Assembly (NCBI GenBank): GCA_013215295.1
Contig: JABSOZ010000005.1
Coordinates: 124,001 to 188,000 of the forward strand
DNA length: 64,000 nucleotides
Origin: Colwellia sp.
Lineage (GTDB): Bacteria > Pseudomonadota > Gammaproteobacteria > Enterobacterales > Alteromonadaceae
Direction of reading: 5' to 3'
The position numbers and the translations under genes were made by a program. The notes below the pieces were generated by a model that made no database searches, was not told the origin of the DNA, and was given only the letters and a program-made list of their open reading frames with translations. This document shows, in pieces, positions 53,337 to 62,782 of this stretch. Each line of letters starts with the position of its first letter. The stretch's first letter is position 1.

Positions 53337-54494
53337 ATGAATGATGTTCAACCTAGTTTACTTTTAACCGCGGCAGTCAATAATTTACTCCATAAATGTG
53401 AATTACCGGCTACCTTATCTATAGAGCAGTGTGCATCGTCATTAGCGATGAGTATGACGTCTTTTCGTCGTAAACTTGCTAAAGAAGAAACTAGTTTTAA
53501 ATGTATTCAAAGTAAATTTTTGAATGAATACTGCGTGGAAGCTTTATTAACCGAGTATAGTAAAATTGATGATTTGGCTATAAAACTGGGTTATTCAGAA
53601 AGGGCTACTTTTGAGCGTGCATTTCGTCAGAAATTTGGTGTTACACCGTCTCAATTTCGTGAATTTTCTCAAGTAGGTAGTGCTGATAGCAGCTATCAAA
53701 AACTGACGGAAATTGCTAAGAATATGCCTCCCATGCCAGGCAGTTGTCGGATGTTACTTGAAGAAAGAGATCAGGGAAGCCTTGATCTACAACGTGTTAT
53801 TGATATCGTTAGTCATGATGCAATTTTTTCTGCACGTATCATGGGACAAGCCAGTAAAGCGATATATGGAAAGACGCCCAAAAACTTGCTTGAAGCAGTT
53901 AGTCGAAATATAGGCATTAATAGCGTTGTAAATTTTGCCATCGTTTATGCAATGAAAGATACTTTGGAGGATCATGTCGAACAATCGATTATAGATCAAT
54001 ACTGTGAAGCCTTTTTAATTGCGCCTAAAGTTTTTCAACAGGTTCGGAAATTATTAACGTCCAAAGTGAAATTTGATATTGCTTTAACGGAGCAAGTGTT
54101 GGTTTTTGCATTGTTGGGGGTGTTGTTACTGAGTCATAAAAGTACGTATAAGCATGAATTAATGCTTTATTCTATGCGAGGTATTGACGACTTAGATTCT
54201 CTTAATTGTCATATTCGAAAATCAATGGCGATCAGTATCTTTTCGTCTTCATCCCTCATGTTGTCTGTCTGGCATATTGATGCCAGTTTGGTTAAGCAGC
54301 TCAGCCATTTAGAAAAAGTGAGCCAACTAAAAGTAAAAGGGAGTGAACAAGACGAATTAGTGTTATTTATGCTTTCTTGCTTATACCTCTCAGCAGCAGG
54401 TCATCATGATTTTAGTGAATTAGAGCAAAAAGCAAAGTTACTTAATATTGATAATTTTGCTGAAATAAAAACTTTATTTAAACAAGAATCATAA
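53337..54494 (+). CDS. AraC-type HTH fused to an HDOD domain
   Basis: The 385-residue protein joins two signalling modules. Residues about 20-115 form the two helix-turn-helix units of AraC regulators (LSIEQCASSLAMSMTSFRRKLAKEE and IDDLAIKLGYSERATFERAFRQKFGVTPSQFREF). Residues about 125-330 form an HDOD domain (IAKNMPPMPGSCRMLLEE, IDIVSHDAIFSARIMGQASKAIYG, LLEAVSRNIGINSVVNFAIVYAMK). HDOD domains usually sit with GGDEF, EAL or receiver domains. AraC with HDOD on the C-terminal side is uncommon to my knowledge. The AraC sensing domain is missing, so HDOD may replace it. It is 16 bases after the NUDIX gene. Confidence 0.85.
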   Translation: MNDVQPSLLLTAAVNNLLHKCELPATLSIEQCASSLAMSMTSFRRKLAKEETSFKCIQSKFLNEYCVEALLTEYSKIDDLAIKLGYSERATFERAFRQKFGVTPSQFREFSQVGSADSSYQKLTEIAKNMPPMPGSCRMLLEERDQGSLDLQRVIDIVSHDAIFSARIMGQASKAIYGKTPKNLLEAVSRNIGINSVVNFAIVYAMKDTLEDHVEQSIIDQYCEAFLIAPKVFQQVRKLLTSKVKFDIALTEQVLVFALLGVLLLSHKSTYKHELMLYSMRGIDDLDSLNCHIRKSMAISIFSSSSLMLSVWHIDASLVKQLSHLEKVSQLKVKGSEQDELVLFMLSCLYLSAAGHHDFSELEQKAKLLNIDNFAEIKTLFKQES

Positions 54495-55147
54495 GCTATT
54501 CAAAAAATTAATGTTCTCAGCCATGAGTAAAAGGGGGCTTGCTAGTAACTGAGCTAATTATAAAAACTAAACTTAACTAATTTAAAGGGAGATGGCTGTT
54601 TTCGATGGCAAATAAATAGCAATTATTGCCGTTAAGATTATAAGAAATATTGAGGGGCAGTAACTGATGTTTCTGCTCTATAGATACATTGTCGACTAAG
54701 CCACCCAAAGTGATTTTTCTTCTCAATGATGTAAAACCCAGTTTGGTGTTAGTTTCCTTGTGTGGTTAGACTCAAGACGGCTTCCTTGCCTAAATAAAAG
54801 TCAACTACTAAAGTTATACCAATAAAGCATTTATTTCTCGACGCTATCGCGCTTAATTCATGTTGCATGGGCAAATAAATTTAGCTGATTAAGGAAAAGA
54901 GATTGAAGCTTTATATAAAATTTTTTGACATTGAGAGATAAGTCATTTGTTAGTTTTGCTTGAATAGGTGAATTATACGCAGCACTCGAAATGAGAAATA
55001 TGGCTAAACTGTCCAATTTTTAACAAATACACGAACAGGGCCTAAAAGTTAATATGAGAAATTTAGACGAATACAACTCGCTATTTTAGGAGTGAAAATA
55101 AGTTATATATTCAAAAGCTGGCCTTGAAAGGTGTGGTATTAGCAGTA
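54495..55147. other. Intergenic region with a short coding remnant
   Basis: About 650 bases lie between convergent genes. Apart from the remnant at 54577-54765 nothing was recognised. Confidence 0.4.
54577..54765 (-). pseudogene. Short open remnant of unknown family
   Basis: A minus-strand frame of 62 codons ends at TAG 54577-54579 and reads like protein (KLGFTSLRRKITLGGLVDN and YNLNGNNCYLFAIENSHLPLN). It has no ATG, no ribosome binding site and an upstream stop immediately before it. I take it as the C-terminal remainder of a lost gene or a very small unannotated one. Chance coding in AT-rich DNA cannot be excluded. Confidence 0.28.
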
Positions 55148-56605
55148 TTACGATATTTTATTTAGCAAGGATTTTAAAAGTGCTAGGCCTTGTTGAATTT
55201 TTTCTTCACTTTGTCCGCTAAAGCCTAATCGAATATATTGGTCTTCATCATTTTCATGATTCAAATGAAAAGAGTTTTCAGCTAACAAAAATATTCCTTC
55301 ATTACGCGCTAATAACGATATTTGTTGTGCGTTTTCACCGACATTTACCCATAAGGCCATACCACCTGGAGGAATAGTAAACTCAATGTTGTAGCCTTCA
55401 TCTTTAAAACCATTAAGTACATTAACCATGCACTGACGTCTTTGTTGATAAATACGCGTCGCTTTTCTTAAATGTCTCTCAAATGCACCATCTTTCATCC
55501 ATCTTGCAACGGCATCTTGTAGCAGTACATTCGCTTTGTGATTAATAATCGTTCGATAGTTAATGATATGGCTAGATAGACTTTTATCAATGGCAATAAT
55601 ACCAAGGCGGATCCCAGGGAACATTAGTTTTGAAAAGCTCGACAAATAGATGACGAGTCCAGAGGGATCATTCGCCGCCATAGGCGCGAGCGGTTGGCTG
55701 TCGTAATGAAACTCATGATCATAATCATCTTCGATAATAGGAATATTATAGTGCTGTGCCAAACGGTAAATTTTTATCCGCTCGGCAACTGGCAATGTCG
55801 TTGTCGTCGGATATTGATGCAGAGGGGTTAAATATAATAAGCGAATTTCATTTGCTTTGAACATGGTTTCAAGGTGCTCTACGTCAATCCCTTGTGCTGT
55901 CTGTTTTATGCCTATTAATTTTGCACCTGCATTTTCAAACGCTTTCCATGCTGGCCGATAACCTAAGCTTTCAACGGCAACTTTATCACCTTGGCACAAC
56001 AGTACTTGAGCAACTAAATACAAGGCTTCTTGTGTACCGTTGACAACGATTATTTCTTTATCGGTTATTGAGCGAACTCTGCGTAAATAAGTCGCTACTT
56101 CTTTAATAAAAGGCGGATATCCAGCATTGTCACCATAATTTAAGTCTTTAATTGCCGGGCGATTTAAGGCGTCATTTATGTAACCTCTAAATTCATTAAA
56201 GGGGAAAATATTAATGTCAGGGTTTCCACCAGCAAAGTTATATTGATAGTGACTTGCAGGAAGTTGTGCCTTTGCTTCATTTGGCTTTATAATTCGCCAT
56301 TTGTGCTGTGTCGTTGTTGTCTTAGTGCTTTTTTTATTTGTTATAGCGCTATAAATAGGCAGTGCACTGGCTACCGTATAACCACGTCTTTGTTTCGTTT
56401 CAACCCAACCTTGAGCGATTAATTCATTGTAGGCCGCCATAATTGTATGGCGGTTTACATCCAGTTGTTCTGCAAGTAACCGAGCTGAAGGTAACTTTTC
56501 TAAAGGTTTAACGTTACCGTTTTTAATCGCAGTTTTTATTGCCTCAGCAATATTAAGATAAAGCTTTTTCGATAAAGCTTCGATTGTTAAATTTAGTGTT
56601 TTCAT
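55148..56605 (-). CDS. MocR-type regulator: GntR HTH plus PLP aminotransferase domain
   Basis: The 485-residue protein (ATG 56605) starts with a winged-helix GntR domain (about 10-75, LPSARLLAEQLDVNRHTIMAAYNELIAQGWVETKQRRGYTV). The aminotransferase-like domain (about 115-485) has VVNGTQEALYLVAQVLL, LTPLHQYPTTTTLPVAERI, IPIIEDDYDHEF and the PLP-Lys region YLSSFSKLMFPGIRLG. MocR proteins such as PdxR and GabR sense PLP or an amino compound and control neighbouring genes. A TTG start seven codons upstream lies within the palindrome of the intergenic region and is less likely. It diverges from the GNAT and PaiB-like genes, which are its probable targets. Confidence 0.88.
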   Translation of the reverse strand: MKTLNLTIEALSKKLYLNIAEAIKTAIKNGNVKPLEKLPSARLLAEQLDVNRHTIMAAYNELIAQGWVETKQRRGYTVASALPIYSAITNKKSTKTTTTQHKWRIIKPNEAKAQLPASHYQYNFAGGNPDINIFPFNEFRGYINDALNRPAIKDLNYGDNAGYPPFIKEVATYLRRVRSITDKEIIVVNGTQEALYLVAQVLLCQGDKVAVESLGYRPAWKAFENAGAKLIGIKQTAQGIDVEHLETMFKANEIRLLYLTPLHQYPTTTTLPVAERIKIYRLAQHYNIPIIEDDYDHEFHYDSQPLAPMAANDPSGLVIYLSSFSKLMFPGIRLGIIAIDKSLSSHIINYRTIINHKANVLLQDAVARWMKDGAFERHLRKATRIYQQRRQCMVNVLNGFKDEGYNIEFTIPPGGMALWVNVGENAQQISLLARNEGIFLLAENSFHLNHENDEDQYIRLGFSGQSEEKIQQGLALLKSLLNKIS

Positions 56606-56648
56606 TGGTATAAGGTATTTGTTCAATCTGGTTGTTTTGTTTATACCA
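56606..56648. promoter_or_regulatory. Inverted repeat in the MocR/GNAT divergent region, possible operator
   Basis: TGGTATAA (56606-56613) pairs with TTATACCA (56641-56648), 27 bases apart, in the 86-base gap between the divergent genes. MocR-type regulators bind repeated motifs in such positions, so this is a candidate operator. A GGTAT element is also repeated at 56614. Confidence 0.45.
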
Positions 56649-56691
56649 TAATTTAGGAGAATAGCGGGGTAAACTTAACAAAGGATAAGAT

Positions 56692-57381
56692 ATGTTTGAA
56701 GAAAAAACGATAAATAGGGTGCCTAACAAAGCACTTAACCAAATACGTAGCGAAGCAACAAAGCAATCAACATTTTCTATGGAAAATATTCCACCGAATG
56801 TAGAGCTTTCAACCGATAAAGTCATATTACGTCCCTTAAGTATTGACCATTTACATGCTTTTTATCAAGCAGGTTCTTATCCAGAAATTTGGCGTTGGTC
56901 ATTACCTGACAAATGTACGTCAATTGAAGCGACAAAATCTTGGATAGAACATTCTGTTGAAATGACAGAAAAAGGTCAGCACTTTGCTTTTGCTATTTTT
57001 GATAAAGAAACTGATGAATTTGTTGGAAGTACACGTTTTTGTACAATGAAACCCGAAGATAGAAACTTAGAGATTGGCTTTACTTTTATCACACCCAAAT
57101 ACCAGCGTAGCTATATTAATACGCATGCAAAGTATTGTTTATTACAATTTGCCTTTGAAAAACTAAATGTTATTCGAGTTGAATTTAAAACCCATGAAAA
57201 AAATGATAAATCAAGAAATGCGATAGCGAGGTTAGGGGCAAGTTTTGAAGGAATTTTACGTAATCAGCGCATTTTGTCTGATGGTACGTTTAGAAGTACC
57301 GCTATTTTTTCGATTATAAATAGTGAATGGGAAGGAGTAAAAAGCGAACTCGAACTAAAAATGACTCAAGGCTATGCCTAG
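56692..57381 (+). CDS. GNAT-family N-acetyltransferase (RimJ/RimL-like)
   Basis: The 229-residue protein has a GNAT fold typical of RimJ/RimL and aminoglycoside-like enzymes: VILRPLSIDHLHAFYQ, FAIFDKETDEFVGSTRF, LEIGFTFITPKYQRSYINTHAK and the acetyl-CoA end LNVIRVEFKTHEKNDKSRNAIARLGASFEG. The first 35 residues form an extra polar leader. A ribosome site AAGGATAAG lies well placed before ATG. It may acetylate an amine substrate sensed by the divergent MocR protein. It is followed after 120 bases by a PaiB-like gene in the same direction. Confidence 0.87.
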   Translation: MFEEKTINRVPNKALNQIRSEATKQSTFSMENIPPNVELSTDKVILRPLSIDHLHAFYQAGSYPEIWRWSLPDKCTSIEATKSWIEHSVEMTEKGQHFAFAIFDKETDEFVGSTRFCTMKPEDRNLEIGFTFITPKYQRSYINTHAKYCLLQFAFEKLNVIRVEFKTHEKNDKSRNAIARLGASFEGILRNQRILSDGTFRSTAIFSIINSEWEGVKSELELKMTQGYA

Positions 57382-57503
57382 GCATATCATCGCTACATTT
57401 TCAGATGGGTTGGGCAAGGGGGGAGTTTTTGATAACACGCGTCGAACAACCCAATATGATGCTTACTTTATTTACTTCGTTATTAAGAAGGTTAGGAGAG
57501 GAT

Positions 57504-58133
57504 ATGTATATACCGAAACGGTTTTTGCAAAATGACATGAATAAATTAAAAGGAATGATGGCTAATTACTCTTTTGCTACCTTCATTACTCAAAATGAAT
57601 CAGGGCTTGAAGCTAATCATATGCCTTTGATTTTAAGTGAATCAGCTGAAAAAGATGTTTTACAAGGACATATTGCTAAAGCAAATCCTCTGTGGAAAAA
57701 TCTTAAAGATAAATCTGAAGTGTTAATCATTTTCAATGGCCCTAACTGTTATATATCGCCTAATTATTACCCGACAAAGCACGAGCACGGTAAAGTTGTG
57801 CCGACATGGAATTACGTCTCTGTTCATGTAAAAGGGATTGTTTCGTTTATACATGATGAGCAGTGGATTTTGACAATGTTGAATAACTTAACTGATCAAT
57901 ATGAAGAAAACCAACCAGTGCCTTGGTCAGTAGGTGACGCACCTCAAGTCTATATTGATAAAATGTTGTCAGCCATTGTTGGTCTAGAAATAGAGATTGT
58001 CTCGATAGCAGGGAAATGGAAGGTAAGTCAGGATAAAACTGAGGAAAATAAAAAAGGTGTTTTTGAAGGTTTATCCCAAGAAGCTGGTAGTAACGCTCAC
58101 AACATCGCTAGATTAGTTAAAGAGCATTTTTAA
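57504..58133 (+). CDS. FMN-binding negative transcriptional regulator, PaiB-like
   Basis: With ATG 57504 the protein has 209 residues, close to PaiB. AGGAGAGG lies just before this start, while the much longer frame from 57327 begins inside the GNAT gene and is rejected. The flavin-reductase-like split-barrel shows MYIPKRFLQNDMNKLKGMM, LEANHMPLILSE, KDKSEVLIIFNGPNCYISPNYYP, VPTWNYVSVHVKG and EIEIVSIAGKWKVSQ. PaiB pairs with the acetyltransferase PaiA in Bacillus, which fits the neighbouring GNAT gene. Here it probably binds FMN and takes part in the MocR-controlled unit. Confidence 0.85.
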   Translation: MYIPKRFLQNDMNKLKGMMANYSFATFITQNESGLEANHMPLILSESAEKDVLQGHIAKANPLWKNLKDKSEVLIIFNGPNCYISPNYYPTKHEHGKVVPTWNYVSVHVKGIVSFIHDEQWILTMLNNLTDQYEENQPVPWSVGDAPQVYIDKMLSAIVGLEIEIVSIAGKWKVSQDKTEENKKGVFEGLSQEAGSNAHNIARLVKEHF

Positions 58134-58591
58134 TGAATCCTTAGGTGCTGATTGAATGTTGTTTTCTGTTATAGCCGTAATTATTACGTAAATAACTTCA
58201 ACTCGTTGGGTTTTATTTGCATCAATCAAAAAATCAAAGAGATAAGTTAGTTAATATTATTGATCTGAACGGGTAAATATATACGGATAAATCATCAAAC
58301 CATGAGAAATTCAATCTATCAAAATGACTATATTAGTTTTTAGTTCAATCTTAATACCTTTCTAAATGTTCTCTACTTGTAATGTAAAACTTTAATTTAA
58401 CCGCATATTTTTGCAAAACATCATTTGTTGGTGAAAAAATAATCAATAAAAGTCAATATTAGGTAGGGAGATTAGAGTTATTACTGTATAATGCGCGACT
58501 TTATTTTGATGGTCTTAAATAAGTTTCTATTTTTGCTATCGTCACCATTACTGGTTAACAATTTTAGTTAGCATTATTTAGGAATATCTCT
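58134..58591 (+). other. Intergenic region upstream of ybiT
   Basis: About 460 AT-rich bases. A TATAAT box at 58487-58492 could be the -10 element for the ABC-F gene, though no good -35 is seen. Nothing else was recognised. Confidence 0.4.
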
Positions 58592-60196
58592 TTGATCACT
58601 ACATCTAACATTACAATGCAATTTGGCGCAGAGCCGTTATTTGAAAACATCTCGGCTAAATTTGGCAACGGTCACCGTTACGGTTTGATTGGCGCAAATG
58701 GTTGTGGCAAGTCTACATTTATGAAGATACTTAGTGGTGAACTTGTTCCAAGCTCAGGTAACGTATCAGTAAGTACTGGCAACAAAGTAAGCACTTTGGG
58801 ACAAGATCAATTCGCATTTGAAGAACACAATGTTATTGATACCGTGATCATGGGTGATATGCCTTTATGGAAAGTTAAGCAAGAAAGAGATGCTATTTAC
58901 GCACAAGCTGAAATGAGTGAAGCTGACGGTATGCGTGTTGGCGACTTAGAAAGTGAATTTGCTGAAATGGACGGTTACACTGCAGAAAGTCGAGCCGGTG
59001 AGATTTTGTTAGAAGCAGGTATTGAAGAGTCTTTTCACTTTGCTTCAATGAAGCAAGTTGCACCTGGTTGGAAATTACGTGTGCTACTCGCACAAGCCTT
59101 GTTTGCTAATCCAGATATATTATTACTCGATGAGCCAACCAACAACTTGGATATTCATACCATCAGTTGGTTAGAAGCTGAGTTGAACAAACGTAAATGC
59201 ACCATGATCATCATTTCGCATGATAGACATTTCCTTAATTCTGTTTGTACACACATGGCAGATATAGATTATGGCGAGTTACGTATTTATCCAGGTAACT
59301 ACGAATTTTTCTTAGAGCAGTCTGGCTTATTACGTGAACAGTTATTATCAGGCAATGTTAAAAAGGCTGAAGAAATAGCAGAGTTACAAGACTTTGTGAA
59401 CCGATTTGGTGCTAATGCTTCAAAAGCTAAGCAAGCAAGCTCTCGCGCTAAAAAAATGGATAAAATTAAACTTGATGATGTTAAGTCTTCGAGCCGTATT
59501 ACGCCAAATATTGCCTTTGACGCGGGTAAGAAAATGCACCGTCAAGCATTAGAACTTGAAAACTTAAGTCATGGTTTCGAAAATGAAATATTATTTGAAC
59601 AAGGTGATTTATTGCTAAAAGCTGGCGATAAACTTGCCATTATTGGTGAGAATGGTGTTGGGAAAACGACTTTACTACGTTGTTTAGTTGATGAATTATC
59701 GCCGTTAGGTGGTGTGGTAAAATGGTCTGAAAATGCCTCTGTTGGTTATTGCCCACAAGATAGCGGGAAATTCTTTCATTCTGATTTAACCTTAATGGAT
59801 TGGATGTCACAGTTTCGCCGTCCATGCCATAACGACTTAAGTGTTCGTGGTATGTTAGGTCGTTTATTATTTACCGATGACGACGCCAATAAAAAAGCAC
59901 GTAATTGTTCAGGTGGTGAAAAAAATCGTCTATTGTTTGGCATGTTGATGATGCAAGATATTAATGTATTGATCATGGATGAACCAACAAATCACATGGA
60001 TATGGAAGCCATTGAAGCGTTAAATAACGCGCTTAAATTGTACGAAGGAACATTGATTTTTGTCAGTCATGACAGAGAGTTTGTTTCAAGCTTAGCAACA
60101 CGTATTATCGATATTAAAGATAAAAAGTTAGTAAATTTCCAAGGTACACTAGACGAATATCTTGATAGCCAATTGCAAGCGCAAAAAAGAGCTTAG
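58592..60196 (+). CDS. ybiT: ABC-F family ATPase YbiT
   Basis: The 534-residue soluble protein has two ATP-binding cassettes. Walker A sites are in [18 protein letters not shown] and [18 protein letters not shown]. Walker B sites are [21 protein letters not shown] and [20 protein letters not shown], and the second signature is [13 protein letters not shown]. The linker between the cassettes (about 245-300, [33 protein letters not shown]) is charged. The length and linker match E. coli YbiT. ABC-F proteins bind the ribosome and help stalled or specific translation. The start is a TTG with AGGA eight bases upstream. A terminator follows. Confidence 0.88.
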   Translation: MITTSNITMQFGAEPLFENISAKFGNGHRYGLIGANGCGKSTFMKILSGELVPSSGNVSVSTGNKVSTLGQDQFAFEEHNVIDTVIMGDMPLWKVKQERDAIYAQAEMSEADGMRVGDLESEFAEMDGYTAESRAGEILLEAGIEESFHFASMKQVAPGWKLRVLLAQALFANPDILLLDEPTNNLDIHTISWLEAELNKRKCTMIIISHDRHFLNSVCTHMADIDYGELRIYPGNYEFFLEQSGLLREQLLSGNVKKAEEIAELQDFVNRFGANASKAKQASSRAKKMDKIKLDDVKSSSRITPNIAFDAGKKMHRQALELENLSHGFENEILFEQGDLLLKAGDKLAIIGENGVGKTTLLRCLVDELSPLGGVVKWSENASVGYCPQDSGKFFHSDLTLMDWMSQFRRPCHNDLSVRGMLGRLLFTDDDANKKARNCSGGEKNRLLFGMLMMQDINVLIMDEPTNHMDMEAIEALNNALKLYEGTLIFVSHDREFVSSLATRIIDIKDKKLVNFQGTLDEYLDSQLQAQKRA

Positions 60197-60241
60197 AGCC
60201 TTTTAACTTGACTCAGTTGAGATTGCTTATTTTTAAGTTCA

Positions 60242-60265
60242 AAAGCGCCTTTATTGGCGCTTTCA
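60242..60265 (+). terminator. Rho-independent terminator of ybiT
   Basis: AAAGCGCC (60242-60249) pairs with GGCGCTTT (60256-60263) over a 6-base loop. It lies about 45 bases after the ybiT stop. Confidence 0.75.
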
Positions 60266-60406
60266 AATCTTTAAATAAGCGTTTTCATCACTACATATAA
60301 ATAAATGAGTTAGCCCGAATTCAAAACGAGTGCGTTATACTCTTTATCTTTTTTGAATATGACTCTAACGTTATGTTCACCTCAACTACTATCCCTAGGC
60401 CTATAC

Positions 60407-60865
60407 ATGATAAACAATGATATTCTTCGTCGCATCACCACATTACTTGATTTTGATGACGCAAAAATATGCTCTGTCTTTAAATTAAATGCATGTGAAA
60501 TAACAACAGAGCAACTTGTTAGCTTTTTCACTGAAAAAGATGAAGAGGCTTATATAGAATTACTTGATGTAGAACTAGCCAGTTTCCTCAATGGTTTAAT
60601 TGTTGAAAAAAGAGGTGCTAAAGAAGGACCTCAAGCGGTAGCTGAAACTGTGTTGAGTAATAACGCCATTTTTAATAAGTTAAAAATAGCATTTTCTTTA
60701 CATGCGGATGAAGTGATTGATACGCTTGAATTAGCAGAATTAAGCTTAACAAAATATGAGCTAAGTGCATTCTTTAGAAGTGTAAATAACAAGCATTACA
60801 GAGATTGTAGTGATGAAGTTTTATCGACCTTCATTAAAGGTTTGAAAATTAAGCTGCAAGGATAG
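60407..60865 (+). CDS. DUF1456 protein, YehS-like
   Basis: From ATG 60407 the protein has 152 residues, beginning MINNDILRRITTLLDFDD. It matches DUF1456 (YehS), which consists of two similar helical repeats: ITTEQLVSFFTEKDEEAY with SFLNGLIVEKRG, and LTKYELSAFFRSVNNKHYRDCSDEVLSTFIKGLK. The 18 extra residues of the longest frame (from 60353) are unlike the family and are rejected. YehS has no established function. It ends four bases before the helicase gene, so the two are surely co-transcribed. That neighbourhood hints at RNA-related work, but only by position. Confidence 0.87.
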   Translation: MINNDILRRITTLLDFDDAKICSVFKLNACEITTEQLVSFFTEKDEEAYIELLDVELASFLNGLIVEKRGAKEGPQAVAETVLSNNAIFNKLKIAFSLHADEVIDTLELAELSLTKYELSAFFRSVNNKHYRDCSDEVLSTFIKGLKIKLQG

Positions 60866-60869
60866 TACC

Positions 60870-62051
60870 ATGCCATTTTCGACACTTGGATTAAGTGAAC
60901 CTCTTTTAAAAGCTATTGCTGAGTTAAACTACAGCGAGCCAACGGCTATTCAGAAAAAAGCCATTCCTGTTATTTTATCTGACAAAAACCTTGTTGCAGC
61001 AGCGCAAACGGGTACAGGTAAAACGGCTAGTTTTGTTTTACCTATTCTTGAAAAACTTAATACCGATCGAAAATTACGTGGCAAACGCATAAGAGCATTG
61101 ATCCTTACACCGACACGTGAACTTGCCATTCAAATAGAGCAAAGTATTTGTGATTATGGCAAATATTTAAATGTTAGCTCTATGGCAATGTACGGCGGTA
61201 TTGACATAGAACCTCAAAGGCAAAAGCTCATTTGGGGCGTAGACATTGTTGTTGCAACTCCTGGTCGATTACTTGATATGGCTCATCAACGTGCTTTGCA
61301 TTTTGATGAACTTGAAGTACTTGTTTTAGATGAAGCCGATAGAATGCTTGATATGGGCTTTATTGAGGATATTAATAAAATTATTGAACGTTTGCCTTTG
61401 GAACGTCAAAATTTATTATTTTCTGCCACTATTTCTGATGATGTTCGTACGTTATCAAAAAGAACCTTTAGTAATGCGACTGAAATATCGATCGCCAATA
61501 ATAGCGCGACAAAACCTAAAATTGACCAATGGTTAATAACGGTTGATAAAGGTAATAAGTCTGCATTGCTTAGCCATTTAATTAAAGAAGAAAAATGGGA
61601 ACAAGCGCTCATTTTTATTGAAACAAAGCATGGTGCGGCGAAACTTGTTAGCCAGTTAGAAAAGCGCGGTATTAACGCTGAGTCTATTCATGGAGGTAGA
61701 ACACAAGCCGTTAGAGAACAAGTGCTTAATGACTTTAAAGCGGGGGAAATTAAATTTCTTGTTGCTACAGGTATTGCTTCACGGGGTCTTGATATTGGCG
61801 AACTTACCCGAGTGGTTAATTATGACTTACCAGACAAAGTTGATGACTATATTCACCGTATCGGTCGAACAGGTCGAGCCGGAGCATCAGGAGAAGCTGT
61901 TTCGTTTGTTGCAAAAGATAACTTTCGAAATCTTTGTGCAATAGAAAGTCGGTTAGGGCACGTTATTAAGCGCAAAGAATTTGAAGGTTTTCCTGTTAAA
62001 AAAGTGGTGCCTGTTTCTATTTTGAATTATGTACCTAAAAACAAACGATAG
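60870..62051 (+). CDS. DEAD-box RNA helicase, RhlE-like
   Basis: The 393-residue protein has all motifs of an active DEAD-box helicase: Q motif in FSTLGLSEPLLKAI with EPTAIQKKAIP, motif I AQTGTGKT, Ia PTRELAIQ, Ib TPGRLLD, II VLDEADRMLDMGF, III SATISDD, IV IFIETKHGA, V ATGIASRGLDI and VI HRIGRTGRAG. It is short, with no long basic C-terminus, which resembles RhlE more than RhlB, SrmB or CsdA. It would remodel RNA structure, often important at low temperature. It lies four bases after the YehS-like gene. Confidence 0.92.
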   Translation: MPFSTLGLSEPLLKAIAELNYSEPTAIQKKAIPVILSDKNLVAAAQTGTGKTASFVLPILEKLNTDRKLRGKRIRALILTPTRELAIQIEQSICDYGKYLNVSSMAMYGGIDIEPQRQKLIWGVDIVVATPGRLLDMAHQRALHFDELEVLVLDEADRMLDMGFIEDINKIIERLPLERQNLLFSATISDDVRTLSKRTFSNATEISIANNSATKPKIDQWLITVDKGNKSALLSHLIKEEKWEQALIFIETKHGAAKLVSQLEKRGINAESIHGGRTQAVREQVLNDFKAGEIKFLVATGIASRGLDIGELTRVVNYDLPDKVDDYIHRIGRTGRAGASGEAVSFVAKDNFRNLCAIESRLGHVIKRKEFEGFPVKKVVPVSILNYVPKNKR

Positions 62052-62072
62052 ATTAATAATATTCCCTCTCAT

Positions 62073-62118
62073 CAGTTAAGTATTAATGAGTTTCAGCCAA
62101 CCAATAAATACTTAACTG
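62073..62118. repeat. 12-bp inverted repeat after the helicase gene
   Basis: CAGTTAAGTATT (62073-62084) pairs with AATACTTAACTG (62107-62118) around a 22-base loop. There is no following T run, so a role in ending or protecting the helicase mRNA is possible but not shown. Confidence 0.4.
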
Positions 62119-62186
62119 GCTATGTTTAGCGCCTGCAATCGGCTATATTTACTTTAATACATTCCCCTTAATAAATTAATACCACT

Positions 62187-62735
62187 GTGCATACTCTATT
62201 AGATGTTTTACAAGCGATTTTATTTGTCGGCGTACCTGTTGGTATATTTAGTTTTTTAATGATCTACTTTTCTTATCAGAAAGGATATTTATCAACTGAT
62301 GATGAACTCAAAGATGTTTTTAAAAAAAATAACGACACAGGGTCATCTCTTTCAAGAAAACACAAAAAAGACTTATTATTTTTGCACTCTAAATGGGTGA
62401 CCTTCGGTGGTGGTTTTTATGGGCTGATTGCGTTGTTAACTTTTATTGTTATTGAATTAACTCAAGTCATTAATTTCTTGTTTAGTATTAAGGGATGGCA
62501 GGATGTTGTCGCATTATTCACCTTAGACACTTTGATTGCTATGATAATTGATTCAATAACTAACATGATACAGGCAATTATTTGGTTTACTTATTGGTCC
62601 GGTAAATTCAATACTGATAATTTCATTGTGTGGATTTTTATTGCTTATATAAGTTATCGCTTTGCTGAAAAGTATGCGATGCGTTATACCGTTTATCAAC
62701 GTAAACATGCTCATGAAGGGGTTTTAGAAGAGTAA
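62187..62735 (+). CDS. Multi-spanning membrane protein of unknown function
   Basis: The 182-residue protein has four predicted membrane segments: about 9-29 (AILFVGVPVGIFSFLMIYF), 72-92 (FYGLIALLTFIVIELTQV), 105-135 and 145-162 (FIVWIFIAYISYRF). The N-terminal loop (about 30-70) is rich in charged residues (STDDELKDVFKKNND, SSLSRKHKKD). No family was recognised. The start codon is a GTG, with only a weak ribosome binding site. It sits 135 bases after the helicase gene and reads in the same direction, but no functional link is evident. It converges with the peptidase gene that follows. Confidence 0.6.
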   Translation: MHTLLDVLQAILFVGVPVGIFSFLMIYFSYQKGYLSTDDELKDVFKKNNDTGSSLSRKHKKDLLFLHSKWVTFGGGFYGLIALLTFIVIELTQVINFLFSIKGWQDVVALFTLDTLIAMIIDSITNMIQAIIWFTYWSGKFNTDNFIVWIFIAYISYRFAEKYAMRYTVYQRKHAHEGVLEE

Positions 62736-62782
62736 TCGGGAAAAGAATACTCTTCTATTTGCATAAGCAAAACATTCTTGGG

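Noticed and set aside
57327-57503. Upstream extension of the PaiB-like gene
   Set aside because: It would begin inside the GNAT gene in another frame. A strong ribosome binding site directly before 57504 and family length support the later start.
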